A stretch of DNA of 38,915 bases from Nocardiopsis listeri NBRC 13360 (GCF_001570765.1 NZ_BCSH01000075.1:1-38915), one strand, 5' to 3'. Numbered from the stretch's first letter, positions 1 to 8,383 are shown. The notes: generated by a model not told the origin, from the letters alone. Numbers and translations are program-made.

Positions 1-57
1 CAGGCGCCCCTTCAACACGGCACCTCGCGGCGTTGCCAAAAGCTCACATAAGAACCA

Positions 58-567
58 CTATGAGGGCTTCCCGCCGCCTTGCGATGCACCATCCTGAACG
101 CTTCTCCTTAACGGGCGGACCCCGCCTGGCGCGGCCCTGGCCTCACGCACAGCGCGGACCTCGGCGATCACGCGCGCGGCCGCGGCGTCGGGGTCCTCAT
201 GCTCCCACACTCGCACCACCCGCCACCCCTCCTCGTTCAGTCGGGCGTTGGTGTCGGCGTCGCGAGCCCGATTGACGCGCACCTTCTCCGCCCAGTAGCC
301 GGCGTTGGTGGCGGCCTTGGTGTGGTGTTCGGGACAACCGTGCCAGAAACAACCGTCGACGAACACCGCGACCTTGATCCGGGAGAACACCAGGTCGGCC
401 GTGCGCCGGAACCCCGCCAGGGGCCGCACCGAGACCCGGTAACGCAACCCGGCCGCGTGCACTCTACGGCGGATCGCCAACTCCGGTCGTGTGTCACGCC
501 CCTTGTTGGACCGCATGCTCTTACGGGTGCCCTCGTTCGCCGCTCGTGTCGGCCGTCGCGCGTCCAT
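58..567 (-). CDS. vsr: Very short patch repair (Vsr) endonuclease
   Basis: Vsr nicks 5' of the T in T:G mismatches that arise when 5-methylcytosine deaminates, so it normally accompanies a cytosine-C5 methyltransferase. The 169-residue product has the family layout: an N-terminal RSNKGRDTRPEL segment (residues 20-30), the catalytic-Asp strand RRTADLVF (Asp58) and the zinc/active-site block FVDGCFWHGCPEHH (residues 69-82), then a helix with WEHE. I chose the ATG at 567 because an SD-like AGGATCGAAGG lies just upstream and this leaves a 55-bp divergent gap to the methyltransferase. Longer in-frame starts up to 681 would run into that gene. The C-terminal tail after about residue 145 is Arg/Gly-rich and not family-typical. 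Family assignment is secure from motifs; the exact start is inferred. Confidence 0.9.
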   Translation of the reverse strand: MDARRPTRAANEGTRKSMRSNKGRDTRPELAIRRRVHAAGLRYRVSVRPLAGFRRTADLVFSRIKVAVFVDGCFWHGCPEHHTKAATNAGYWAEKVRVNRARDADTNARLNEEGWRVVRVWEHEDPDAAAARVIAEVRAVREARAAPGGVRPLRRSVQDGASQGGGKPS

Positions 568-622
568 CGCCTTCGATCCTAACGATTCGCCCACGCGAGA
601 CGCCTCATCTATCTTGAACCTC

Positions 623-1873
623 ATGCTCACGGACGACTCGATCACCATCGTCGACCTGTTCTCGGGGTGTGGCGGGCTCACCGCGGGCTTCCACTCCTAC
701 CGGGCACCAGGACGCGACGACTCTCCTTTCCGTACCGTGGGCGCGGTCGAGCACGACCTGGCGGCGGCCTCCACCTACGCGGCCAACTTCGGCGAGCACA
801 CCGGTATCGAACGTGTCCACGCCGGTGACATCGAGGCCTGGGATCCCGGTGTGGTCCAAGAGGAAGTGGACGTCATCCTGGGCGGCCCGCCCTGCCAAGG
901 GTTCTCGGCGCTCAACAAGAAGAACCTGCTCAACGACCAGGGCGACGCCCGCAACGTGCTCTGGCGTGAGTACGTGCGGGTGGTCCGGGCCCTGCGTCCC
1001 AAGGTGTTCGTGATCGAGAACGTGGCGCGATTCCTGGACTCGGGAGAGTACGCGCTGTTGCGCGCCGAGACCGAGGGCCCGGGCGGGCTGCTGGGCGAGT
1101 ACGAGCTGACCGAGGCCCGGGTGCTCAACGCGGCCGACTACGGGGTCCCCCAGGCCCGCCGTAGAGCCATCGTGTTGGCCACCCGACGGGACGTGCTCGC
1201 CGCCTCCCCCGAAGGGCTGGGGCTGGACCACCCCCGCCCCACGCACACACGCGTCCGGCGCGGCGGCCCCGTGCCCGGACCGGTCGAAACCGTGGTGGGG
1301 GGCGGTGCGCCGCTGTCGCCGTGGGAGACGGTGGAGTCGATCTTCGCCAAGACCCCGCGCGCGACCACCACGACCGAACTGCCCGCGCGCTCCTGTGCAC
1401 CGCTGGGGGTGGAGCTTCCCGGGGCCTACCGGACCTTCGAACTGCATCTGGGCCGCAATCCCAGGCCCCTGTCACGTCTGCGCTACGAGGCGATCCCGCC
1501 CGGGGGCAATCGCAACGACCTGCCGCCGGAGCTGTCCACGCGTGCCTGGTTGCGGCACCGGACCGGGACCGGTGACGTCATGGGCCGCCTGCGCTCGGAC
1601 CGCCCCTCGGTCACCATCCGCACCGAGTTCTTCAAACCCGAGAAGGGGCGCTACCTGCACCCCAGTGAGCACCGGCCGATCACGCACATGGAGGCCGCCT
1701 ACATCCAGGGTTTCGACGAGGACTTCCGCTGGTGCGGGAGCAAGTTGCAGATCGCCCGCCAGATCGGCAACGCCGTGCCGGTGGGGTTGGCCTCGGCGTT
1801 GGCCGGCCAGGTGTACCGGTACCTGGTAGGGGTGGGTGTGGTGACCGAGCCCCTGCTCCCGACGGCACCCTGA
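623..1873 (+). CDS. DNA (cytosine-5-)-methyltransferase
   Basis: Transfers a methyl group from S-adenosylmethionine to C5 of cytosine in a specific DNA site. The 416-residue product carries the C5-MTase motifs in order: motif I DLFSGCGG (11-18), motif IV GGPPCQGFS with catalytic Cys91, motif VI ENV (132-134), motif VIII around QARRRAIVL, and C-terminal motif X RQIGNAVPVGLA. The ATG at 623 puts motif I near the N-terminus as usual; an upstream GTG-type extension from 491 would run over the divergent vsr start and adds no conserved residues. No good SD is visible, so it may be leaderless. Divergent vsr supports a real 5mC system. No cognate restriction enzyme is seen here, although one could lie left of the window. 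The recognition site cannot be read from sequence. Confidence 0.95.
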   Translation: MLTDDSITIVDLFSGCGGLTAGFHSYRAPGRDDSPFRTVGAVEHDLAAASTYAANFGEHTGIERVHAGDIEAWDPGVVQEEVDVILGGPPCQGFSALNKKNLLNDQGDARNVLWREYVRVVRALRPKVFVIENVARFLDSGEYALLRAETEGPGGLLGEYELTEARVLNAADYGVPQARRRAIVLATRRDVLAASPEGLGLDHPRPTHTRVRRGGPVPGPVETVVGGGAPLSPWETVESIFAKTPRATTTTELPARSCAPLGVELPGAYRTFELHLGRNPRPLSRLRYEAIPPGGNRNDLPPELSTRAWLRHRTGTGDVMGRLRSDRPSVTIRTEFFKPEKGRYLHPSEHRPITHMEAAYIQGFDEDFRWCGSKLQIARQIGNAVPVGLASALAGQVYRYLVGVGVVTEPLLPTAP

Positions 1874-1948
1874 GTCGGTGGGGGCGAGCCGTCATGGCGA
1901 AGGGCCCGTCGATGTCTCCGGCGGACCCCATGCCTGTGGAAGGTGGGA

Positions 1949-2470
1949 CTATCCCGGTCGCAGACGGAAGACCTGTAGTCGCATGTCGTAGTACTTCTCG
2001 GTCTCGCCGACCCATTCCATGCCCAGTCTTCGGGCCACCGCGATGGCTCTTTCGTTCTTGGGCCGGGCGACCGCGAACACCTCCTCGATGCCCTGCTCGA
2101 AGGCCCAGGCGATGATGGCCTTGCTGGCCTCGGTCGCGTACCCCTGGCCCCATACCTCGGGGCGAAGGGCCCAGGTCAGTTCGAAGTCCTCCTCGAAGGG
2201 CGGGAGCAGCTTCAGTGAAAGCCCTCCCACCAGCTCTCCGTCCTCCTTGCGAACGATCGCCCAACGCCCGGCGGGTGGGATCAGGTTCGGTCCCGCCTCG
2301 ATCCAGGCGTGGAGCACCGAGCGCATGGCGCTGTCGTCGGTCACCGGTTGCCATTCCGGCGTCAGCCAGTGCGCGACCTCGTCGGCCCCGTACACCTGTA
2401 GGGCCGCTTCGGCGTCGTCCAGCTCCCACTCCCTGATCAGGAGTCGGTCGGTTGGCAGCTCAAGGCTCAT
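1949..2470 (-). CDS. GNAT family N-acetyltransferase (RimJ/RimL type)
   Basis: A 173-residue Gcn5-related acetyltransferase of the GNAT_3 type. It opens with the usual LPTDRLLIREW strand (residues 5-15), and the acetyl-CoA loop is WGQGYATEA (residues ~111-119), followed by the RPKNERAIAVARRLGM helix that closes the family fold. Relatives acetylate N-termini of ribosomal proteins or small amines; the substrate here is unknown. It is convergent with the methyltransferase gene (75 bp apart), so it is a separate transcription unit. The ATG at 2470 has no clear SD but TAACGT sits about 7 nt upstream, which would fit leaderless transcription. There is no sign of damage. Confidence 0.85.
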   Translation of the reverse strand: MSLELPTDRLLIREWELDDAEAALQVYGADEVAHWLTPEWQPVTDDSAMRSVLHAWIEAGPNLIPPAGRWAIVRKEDGELVGGLSLKLLPPFEEDFELTWALRPEVWGQGYATEASKAIIAWAFEQGIEEVFAVARPKNERAIAVARRLGMEWVGETEKYYDMRLQVFRLRPG

Positions 2471-2613
2471 ATCACAACGTTAGCGTCCTACGAAGCACCG
2501 GCACAGGGGGGCTGCCGTATGAGTCCGGATCCCTTGCCTCATAGGGCGTGGACCAAGGGTGACAAGGCCTCCTCGACCGGGGGATCCGACGATGGGAGCT
2601 TTCCGTGACCCCC

Positions 2614-2642
2614 TTCACACGGAGCGCATCGGTCGTTAGGAT
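2614..2642 (+). promoter_or_regulatory. Candidate promoter of the GH6 cellulase gene
   Basis: TTCACA (2614-2619), a 17-bp spacer and TAGGAT (2637-2642) form a sigma-70-like promoter about 75 bp before the cellulase ATG. The predicted start of transcription (~2649) falls on the CelR/CebR operator, so bound repressor would block initiation. This is inference from consensus match and position. The rest of 2471-2613 shows no gene. Confidence 0.5.
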
Positions 2643-2649
2643 CCCGGAG

Positions 2650-2663
2650 TGGGAGCGCTCCCA
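2650..2663. promoter_or_regulatory. CelR/CebR operator (14-bp perfect palindrome)
   Basis: The sequence TGGGAGCGCTCCCA is a perfect palindrome and is identical to the operator known for the LacI-family cellulose-utilisation repressors CelR (Thermobifida fusca) and CebR (Streptomyces), which are released by cellobiose. It sits 55 bp before the cellulase start, on the predicted transcription start. The regulator gene itself is not in the window. Confidence 0.9.
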
Positions 2664-2717
2664 GGCCCTGGGTCCCTCCCTGTCCCCCGACTCCGATCCG
2701 CTAGGAGTGAACGAGAG

Positions 2718-3704
2718 ATGACAACGCCACGCACGGCCATGGGGGCCGTGACCGCGGTGACGCTGGGCCTGCTCCTCGCAGGCTGTGCCTCACCCGTACA
2801 GACCGTCTCCCACGCCGAGGAGGCGCCCGAGACGCCCCGGGAGAGCGGGTTCTACGTCAACCCCGACGCCTCCGCGGCCCGGTGGGTGGCCGAGAACCCC
2901 GACGACCCACGGGCCGCGCTCATCGAAGAGCGCATCGCGAGCGTGGCCCAGGCGACCTGGTTCGCCAACTACGACCCCACCACCATCGAGGCCGAGGTGG
3001 ACGCCCTGGCCTCGGCCGCCGAGGCGGACGGCACCGTGCCGGTCATGGTCGTCTACAACGTCCCCGGACGCGACTGCGGCAACCACAGCGACGGCGGCGC
3101 CCCCGACCACGAGTCCTACCGCGCCTGGATCGACTCCTTCGCCGCCGGCCTGGACGGACGCCCCGCCACCATCGTGGTCGAACCCGACGCGCTGTCGCTC
3201 ATGGGCACCTGCGAAGGCCAACCACCGGCCGAGGTCATGGACTCCATCGCCTACGCCGGAGGCACCCTGCGCGAGGCCTCCGACCAAGCACGCGTCTACC
3301 TCGACATCGGCAACTCGAACTGGCACGCGCCCGAGGACGTCGCCGAACTGCTGCACGGCGTGGACGCGGGCGAGAACGCCCACGGCATCGCCACCAACAC
3401 CTCCAACTACCGCACCACCGCCGACGAGGTCGCCTACGCCGAGGCCATCGTGGCCGTCAGTGGCCTGGACCTGACCGCGGTCGTGGACACCAGCCGCAAC
3501 GGCAACGGGCCCACTGAGGACAGCGAGTGGTGCGACCCGCCCGGCCGTGCCCTGGGCACCGAGACCACCACCGACACCGGCAGCCCGGTCGTGGACGCCT
3601 TCGTGTGGGTGAAGTTGCCCGGCGAGGCCGATGGGTGCGCGGGACCGGCCGGATCCTTCCTCCCCGACATCGCCTATGAGTTGGCCGAGAACGCCGGAGG
3701 CTGA
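2718..3704 (+). CDS. Secreted GH6 cellulase (endoglucanase/cellobiohydrolase), lipoprotein
   Basis: Predicted glycoside hydrolase family 6 enzyme, cutting beta-1,4-glucan with inversion outside the cell. The 328-residue product starts with a lipoprotein signal (lipobox LLAGC, Cys23), so it is probably anchored to the membrane. GH6 landmarks: WFANYDP (81-87), YNVPGRDCG with the probable catalytic acid Asp119, VVEPDALSLM (Asp157), DTSRNGNG (Asp257) and the substrate-lid motifs WCDPPGRALG and WVKLPGEADG. There is no cellulose-binding module, and the catalytic domain alone is of normal size. I chose the ATG at 2718 (GGAG upstream) because the earlier in-frame start at 2649 overlaps the operator. 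It forms its own unit, controlled by the exact CelR/CebR site and ended by a strong hairpin. Confidence 0.92.
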   Translation: MTTPRTAMGAVTAVTLGLLLAGCASPVQTVSHAEEAPETPRESGFYVNPDASAARWVAENPDDPRAALIEERIASVAQATWFANYDPTTIEAEVDALASAAEADGTVPVMVVYNVPGRDCGNHSDGGAPDHESYRAWIDSFAAGLDGRPATIVVEPDALSLMGTCEGQPPAEVMDSIAYAGGTLREASDQARVYLDIGNSNWHAPEDVAELLHGVDAGENAHGIATNTSNYRTTADEVAYAEAIVAVSGLDLTAVVDTSRNGNGPTEDSEWCDPPGRALGTETTTDTGSPVVDAFVWVKLPGEADGCAGPAGSFLPDIAYELAENAGG

Positions 3705-3742
3705 CCGAACTCACGCGGCGGCCGGTTCCCGTCGTGTGGAGG

Positions 3743-3780
3743 AGGTCGCCGGAGCCGACCGGTTCCGGCTCCGGCGACCT
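3743..3780 (+). terminator. Strong hairpin terminator after the cellulase gene
   Basis: A 15-bp perfect inverted repeat (arms 3743-3757 and 3766-3780, 8-nt loop) begins 39 bp after the cellulase stop codon. It has no T-run, as is common for actinobacterial terminators. It separates the GH6 unit from the GH13 promoter region. Confidence 0.7.
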
Positions 3781-3787
3781 TCGCGCC

Positions 3788-3860
3788 CTTGTGTCGCAAG
3801 ACTCCTTCCATCGCAAGACACAGACGTAAATTCTTTCCCATAAGCGACATTTTCTTGCAA
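3788..3860. promoter_or_regulatory. Repeat-rich control region of the GH13 gene
   Basis: Two direct copies of TCGCAAGAC (3794-3802 and 3811-3819), the first part of an imperfect palindrome CTTGTGTCGCAAG (3788-3800), and a CTTGCAA element (3854-3860) lie in an unusually AT-rich stretch ahead of the amylase-like gene. TTGCAA/CTTGCA elements are known operator parts for MalR-type LacI regulators of alpha-glucan genes in actinomycetes. Assignment to such a regulator is inference. Confidence 0.45.
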
Positions 3861-3905
3861 TGATGTGGGGGATTCTTCCAATCGGCCTCACCGGAGCGTC
3901 CCCAC

Positions 3906-5744
3906 ATGCGGTTCAGCCACGATCCCCACCACGACGGATCCCCCGACTACCTGACCGTGAACGGGGACCACGTCCACGTGCGGCTACGGGTCCCCGGCGA
4001 CGCGGACGGGGTGTACGCACGCGTGGTCGAAGATGGTGAGGCCGTGCTGATCGAGGCCCACCTGGAACACCGGGCCGAGGGAGTGAGCTGGTACGGGGTG
4101 GCCCTGCCCCGGCTGGAGGTGGTCACCACCTACCGGTTCGCCATCGTGCGCGACCGCCACTACACCTGGTTGAACCAGGAGGGCCCGCACGACCACGAGG
4201 TCACCGACGACGGCGACTTCCGCCTCCTGGACTCTCCAGCCCCACCCGACTGGGTACCGGCGACCACCGTCTACCAGGTCTTCCCCGACCGTTTCGCCCG
4301 CGATGACGACTCCATCGACTCCCCGGCCGACCACCCCGAGTGGGCCGTGCCCCGGGACTGGGACCACGAACCCGCCGGGTCCGGCCTCCTGGCGTCTCGG
4401 GAGTTCTACGGCGGAACCCTGGAAGGCGTGCGCCGGCACTTGGACCACCTGGCCGACCTGGGCGCCGAGGTGGTGTACCTGACCCCCTTCTTCCCCGCCA
4501 GGTCCACCCACCGCTACGACGCCTCCTCCTTCGACGAGGTCGACCCCTGGCTGGGCGGAGACGCCGCGCTGACCGCACTGATCCGCGAGGCGCACGCGCG
4601 CGGCATGCGGGTGATGGGCGACCTGACCACCAACCACACCGGCGACGAGCACGAGTGGTTCCTCTCCGCCAAGGCCGACTCCGGCGCGCCCGAGGCCGGT
4701 TTCTACTACTTCACCTCCCACCCAGAGGAGTACGTGAGCTGGCTGGGGGTGCGCTCCCTGCCCAAGCTCGACTACACCGACACCGAGCTGCGCGAGCGCG
4801 TGTACCGGGCCGATGACTCTGTGCTGGTCTCGCGCCTGACCGGTGAGGATCCGCTGGACGGGTGGCGGATCGACGTGGCCAACATGACCGGCCGCCTCGG
4901 TGCCCTGGACCTCAACCACGAGGTGTCCGGTGAGATCGCCTCGCGCATGCGCGAGGCCGCCCCGCGCGCCTGGCTGCTGGCCGAGCACTTCTACGACGCC
5001 GGCCCCGACACCCGCCACGACGGTTGGCACGGTGTGATGAACTACGCCGGGTTCACCCGCCCGGTGTGGGCGTGGTTGAACACCGGCCCCGAGGGGGTGC
5101 GGTACGCGGCCACGCACACCTCCGCTCCGCTGCCCTCCAGCGGGGCCGCCGAGGCGGTGCGGGCGCTGCGGGCGGCCAACGCGGGGCTGCCCTGGCGGGT
5201 GCGCACCCACAGCGTGAACGCGTTGAGCACCCACGACTCGGCACGTTTTCGCACGGTGGTGGGCGACGCGGTGCGCCAGGCGGTGGGGGTGGCCGCCCAG
5301 GCCACCCTGCCGGGGGTTCCGTTCGTGTTCGCCGGGGACGAGATCGGGCTACTGGGACGCGATGGAGAGAACTCACGCCGCACGATGCCCTGGCACCGGA
5401 CCCAGGACTGGGACACCGATGTGCTGGCGGCCCACCGTCGGCTGTTGGCGCTGCACCGGGAGGTGCCGGCGCTGCAGTCGGGGGGTCTGCGCTGGTTGGA
5501 CGCCGGTGAGCACCACATGACGTTCCTGCGCACCTTGGGCGAGCAGGTGGTGTTGGTGCACCTGACCGATGGGCCGCATGAGGAGATCGGTTGTGTCCTG
5601 CACGACCTGGACTCCCGGGACCTGAAGGTGGTCGAGAGCGGCGGCGGGGTCAAGGCCGGCCTGGAGGACGAGGTGACGCTGGCGGCCTCCGGTCCCGGAT
5701 TCGTGGTGGCCGTGGGAACGAGCACCCTGCCCGGCCTCGGCTGA
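3906..5744 (+). CDS. GH13 alpha-amylase family hydrolase (neopullulanase/cyclomaltodextrinase-like)
   Basis: A 612-residue retaining alpha-glucan hydrolase. Residues 1-115 form an extra beta-rich domain like the N-domain of maltogenic amylases and neopullulanases. The TIM barrel begins at VYQVFPDRF (122-130). The conserved regions are DLTTNH (239-244), GWRIDVAN with nucleophile Asp323, LLAEHF with acid/base Glu360, and STHDSAR with Asp444. There is no signal peptide, so it should act in the cytoplasm on imported malto-oligosaccharides or cyclodextrins. The ATG at 3906 has GGAG 9 nt upstream. It stands alone next to a cellulase gene but has different upstream elements, so the two are probably controlled by different sugars. 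The exact linkage specificity cannot be read. Confidence 0.92.
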   Translation: MRFSHDPHHDGSPDYLTVNGDHVHVRLRVPGDADGVYARVVEDGEAVLIEAHLEHRAEGVSWYGVALPRLEVVTTYRFAIVRDRHYTWLNQEGPHDHEVTDDGDFRLLDSPAPPDWVPATTVYQVFPDRFARDDDSIDSPADHPEWAVPRDWDHEPAGSGLLASREFYGGTLEGVRRHLDHLADLGAEVVYLTPFFPARSTHRYDASSFDEVDPWLGGDAALTALIREAHARGMRVMGDLTTNHTGDEHEWFLSAKADSGAPEAGFYYFTSHPEEYVSWLGVRSLPKLDYTDTELRERVYRADDSVLVSRLTGEDPLDGWRIDVANMTGRLGALDLNHEVSGEIASRMREAAPRAWLLAEHFYDAGPDTRHDGWHGVMNYAGFTRPVWAWLNTGPEGVRYAATHTSAPLPSSGAAEAVRALRAANAGLPWRVRTHSVNALSTHDSARFRTVVGDAVRQAVGVAAQATLPGVPFVFAGDEIGLLGRDGENSRRTMPWHRTQDWDTDVLAAHRRLLALHREVPALQSGGLRWLDAGEHHMTFLRTLGEQVVLVHLTDGPHEEIGCVLHDLDSRDLKVVESGGGVKAGLEDEVTLAASGPGFVVAVGTSTLPGLG

Positions 5745-5799
5745 GGATCCTCGGACGCGTGCGGCGCGGGACCCCCACAGGATGCGCGCGAGTCGAACC

Positions 5800-6945
5800 T
5801 CAGCGCCCCCGGCACTGATCGAGACGTGCCGCCTGACGCGTCAGGTGCTCGCGTTCGGCCAGGTCGGTGGCCTTGTGGGCGGCTTCGGCGTACAGCCGGG
5901 CCGCCATGTCCAGGTCACCGGCGCGCTCGTGCAGATGCCCCGCCACCGCGCTGTGGCGGGGCAGCGACTCCTCCAGCTCGGCGAGCGCCGCCAGACCCGC
6001 GCCCGGACCATCGGCCTCGCCGACGGCCACCGCGCGGTTCAGTCGTATCACCGGGCTCCGGTTCAGCCGGACGAGTTCGTCGTACCACTCCACGATCTGC
6101 GCCCAGTCGGTCTCCTCGGCCCTGGGCGCGTCGGCGTGCAACGCGGCGATGGCGGCCTGGGCCTGGTACTCGCCCAACCGGTCCCGAGCCAGGGCGGCCT
6201 GTAGGATCCCGACCCCCTCGGCGATCACTCCGGTGTCCCAACGACGTCGATCCTGTTCGGCGAGCGGCACCAGAGCCCCCTCGGGTGTGGTCCGTGCGCA
6301 GCGCCTGGCCTGGTGCAACAGCATGAGGGCGAGCAGACCCGCCGACTCCGGGTGGTCCAAGGCGGCGTGGACCCGGCGGGTGAGCCGAATCGCCTCGGCG
6401 GCGAGGTCGACCTCGCCGGAGTAGCCCTCGTTGAAGATCAGATACAGGACGCGCAGCACCGTGGCCGCGTCACCGGGTCGGTCCAGGCGTACCCCGGCCA
6501 CGGTGCGCTTGGCGCGGCTGATGCGCTGGGCCATGGTCGCCTCGGGTACCAGGTAGGCGTGGGCGATCTGACGGGTGGTCAACCCGCCGACCGCGCGCAG
6601 GGTGAGCGCGACCGCGGACGAGGGACTCAACGACGGATGAGCGCACAGGAAGTACAGCCGAAGCGTGTCGTCAACAGCGGAGGCCGGTCCGGGCACCGGT
6701 TCCTCCTGGAGGATCTCCTCCCGTCGACGGCGGGCGCTCTCGGAGCGGGCCGCGTCGAGGAACCGGCGCCAGGCCACGGTGACCAACCACCCCTTGGCGT
6801 CCCGGGGTGGGTCGGTGGGCCACACGCGCAGGGCTTCGACCAGGGCGTCCTGCACGGCGTCCTCGGCCGCCGCGAAGTCGGCTCCGCGGCGGACCAGGAT
6901 CGTCAGGACGCTCGGGGTGAGGGCGCGCAGCAGGGCCTCGTCCAC
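5800..6945 (-). CDS. ECF42-type RNA polymerase sigma factor
   Basis: A 381-residue sigma factor with sigma-70 region 2 (ADFAAAEDAVQDALVEALRVWP), region 4 (LTTRQIAHAYLVPEATMAQRISRAKR) and then about 200 extra residues with helical repeats, ending in the AVAVGEADGPGAGL and YAEAAHKATDLAERE segments typical of ECF group 42 (DUF6596 and TPR-like extension). These sigma factors lack an anti-sigma partner; the C-terminal extension is thought to regulate activity. The start at 6945 lies 4 bp after the stop codon of the DGPF gene, so the two form an operon, the standard ECF42 arrangement. Target promoters are not visible from this window. Confidence 0.93.
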   Translation of the reverse strand: MDEALLRALTPSVLTILVRRGADFAAAEDAVQDALVEALRVWPTDPPRDAKGWLVTVAWRRFLDAARSESARRRREEILQEEPVPGPASAVDDTLRLYFLCAHPSLSPSSAVALTLRAVGGLTTRQIAHAYLVPEATMAQRISRAKRTVAGVRLDRPGDAATVLRVLYLIFNEGYSGEVDLAAEAIRLTRRVHAALDHPESAGLLALMLLHQARRCARTTPEGALVPLAEQDRRRWDTGVIAEGVGILQAALARDRLGEYQAQAAIAALHADAPRAEETDWAQIVEWYDELVRLNRSPVIRLNRAVAVGEADGPGAGLAALAELEESLPRHSAVAGHLHERAGDLDMAARLYAEAAHKATDLAEREHLTRQAARLDQCRGR

Positions 6946-6949
6946 CGGC

Positions 6950-7357
6950 TCAGTCCTCGATGGTGGGCGGCTCGTTCAGGAACGGGCGCAGTTCGAGCCA
7001 TTCGTGGACGGGTCGCCCACCGGCACCAGGGGCGGCCGACAGCTCCGCGGCCAGTTCCAGGGCGCGTTCACGGCTGTCGACGTCGATGACCATCCACCCG
7101 GCGATGAGGTCCTTGGTCTCGGCGAAGGGCCCGTCGGTGACCGGTGGCCGGCCCTCCCCGTCGTAGCGCACGAACGTGCCCTCGGGGGCCAGGGCCTGGG
7201 AATCGACGAACTCCCCGGTCTTCTCCAGCCGGTCGGCGAAGTCGCGCATGTACTTCACGTGCGCGGAGATCTCCTGCGATGTCCACTGATCCATGGGCAC
7301 GTCGTTGACCGCCGCCGGTGCGCCCCGGTAGTGCTTGAGCAACAGGTACTTGGCCAT
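6950..7357 (-). CDS. YCII-related DGPF-domain protein, ECF42 partner
   Basis: A 135-residue protein of the YCII superfamily (dimeric alpha-beta barrel). It starts MAKYLLLKHYRG and contains the diagnostic motif TDGPFAETKDLIAGWMVIDV. DGPF proteins nearly always sit next to ECF42 sigma factors; their biochemical role is unsettled. The ATG at 7357 has a strong SD (GAGGAG), while an upstream extension to 7474 lacks family residues. It is the first gene of the two-gene operon with the sigma factor. The 217 bp between its start and the thioesterase stop (7358-7574) must hold its promoter; I see no other gene there. Confidence 0.92.
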   Translation of the reverse strand: MAKYLLLKHYRGAPAAVNDVPMDQWTSQEISAHVKYMRDFADRLEKTGEFVDSQALAPEGTFVRYDGEGRPPVTDGPFAETKDLIAGWMVIDVDSRERALELAAELSAAPGAGGRPVHEWLELRPFLNEPPTIED

Positions 7358-7574
7358 GGTGATCCTCCTCGGTCTCCGCGACCGGTCATGGTCGCGTTCA
7401 TCCCTGGGACGGAGCGGGTCACGGGTTCTCGACATCCGGGCGAAGACTTTTTCGCGGGTGGGCAGCGGGCACACCGAGAGCGGCGGTGTGCGAGACCTCC
7501 CGATAGGTACAGATCACCACATCGAAGGCCCTCGCGCCACCGTCGGCGGGGTGGCCTGTGGACGAGTCCGGGGG

Positions 7575-8315
7575 TCAGGGCAGGGTGGCCCTGATGTCCC
7601 TGGTGATGCGGGCGACCAGTTCGCCGGTGCGGCCGGTGAAGTAGAAGTGGCCCCCGGGCAGGGTGTGGTGTGCGAAGTCGCCATGGACGTGCTCTCCCCA
7701 ACCGGACAGGCGTTCGGGGGTCATGCCAAGATCCTCGGCGCCACCGAAGACCGACAGCGGAACCCGCAGGGGCGGGGCCTGGGGGTCGGGGCTCCAGGTG
7801 TCGACCACCCGCAGGTCGGCGCGGACCAACGGTTCGACGTAGGCCCACAGTTCGGGGTCCTCCAACGCGTGGTGCGGGGTGCCGCCCATCGCCGCGATGG
7901 CCTCACGTAGGCGTCCGGAAGGAACACGGTGCCGGGGTTCGGCCCGTTCGGGGCCGGGGACGGGACTCCAGGCGGAGACGCCCAACCAGGTGGGCGGGGT
8001 TTCGGTCAGACGGTGGGTCATCTCGTAGGCGACCAGGGCGCCCATGCTGTGCCCGAACAGACCGTAGGGGCGGTCGAGTTCGGGACGCACGATGTCGCAC
8101 AGGTGATCGGCCAGGGGTCCGGCCTCACGGAAGGGTTCCTCGTCGGACCTGCGCGCCCGCCCGGGGGCGTCCACCAGGCAGATCTCCCAGTCGGAGGGAA
8201 AGTGCCGGACCCACCCGCGGTACCCCAGGTGGGAGCCGCCCGCATGGTGCAGGACGAAGAGCCGAAAGCGGCTGTGGGGTACGGGTCTGATCCGGGTCAG
8301 GGCGCCCTCGTGCAC
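7575..8315 (-). CDS. Type II thioesterase (alpha/beta hydrolase)
   Basis: A 246-residue external thioesterase of the kind that removes wrong acyl groups from carrier proteins of non-ribosomal peptide or polyketide synthases. The fold markers are FVLHHAGGSH (20-29), nucleophile elbow GLFGHSMGA (Ser90), catalytic Asp195 in GGAEDLG and His223 in LPGGHFYF. I chose the GTG at 8315, with AAGAAGG upstream; the frame is open much further but that stretch contains TTA and no family residues. No synthase gene is in this window, so the enzyme is an orphan here. It is divergent from a frameshifted exporter, which suggests a remnant or an outlying piece of a siderophore or peptide pathway. Confidence 0.88.
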   Translation of the reverse strand: MHEGALTRIRPVPHSRFRLFVLHHAGGSHLGYRGWVRHFPSDWEICLVDAPGRARRSDEEPFREAGPLADHLCDIVRPELDRPYGLFGHSMGALVAYEMTHRLTETPPTWLGVSAWSPVPGPERAEPRHRVPSGRLREAIAAMGGTPHHALEDPELWAYVEPLVRADLRVVDTWSPDPQAPPLRVPLSVFGGAEDLGMTPERLSGWGEHVHGDFAHHTLPGGHFYFTGRTGELVARITRDIRATLP

Positions 8316-8352
8316 GGGTCTGCTCGCCTTCTTACTTACGGGTAACAAAGCG

Positions 8353-8383
8353 AACCTACCAGCCGGTAATGATTTTCGGACAA
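8353..8383 (-). promoter_or_regulatory. Candidate promoter of the thioesterase gene
   Basis: In the 361-bp divergent gap (8316-8676) an AT-richer patch holds TTGTCC (8378-8383) and TAGGTT (8353-8358) on the minus strand. The TAGGTTCGCTT stretch resembles one half of the IdeR/DmdR iron box, but the second half matches poorly. The remaining part of the gap, 8390-8676, is GC-rich and I see no gene in it. Confidence 0.3.

Noticed and set aside
491..622. N-terminal extension of the methyltransferase frame
   Set aside because: It runs across the start of vsr, has no family residues, and motif I fits a start at 623.
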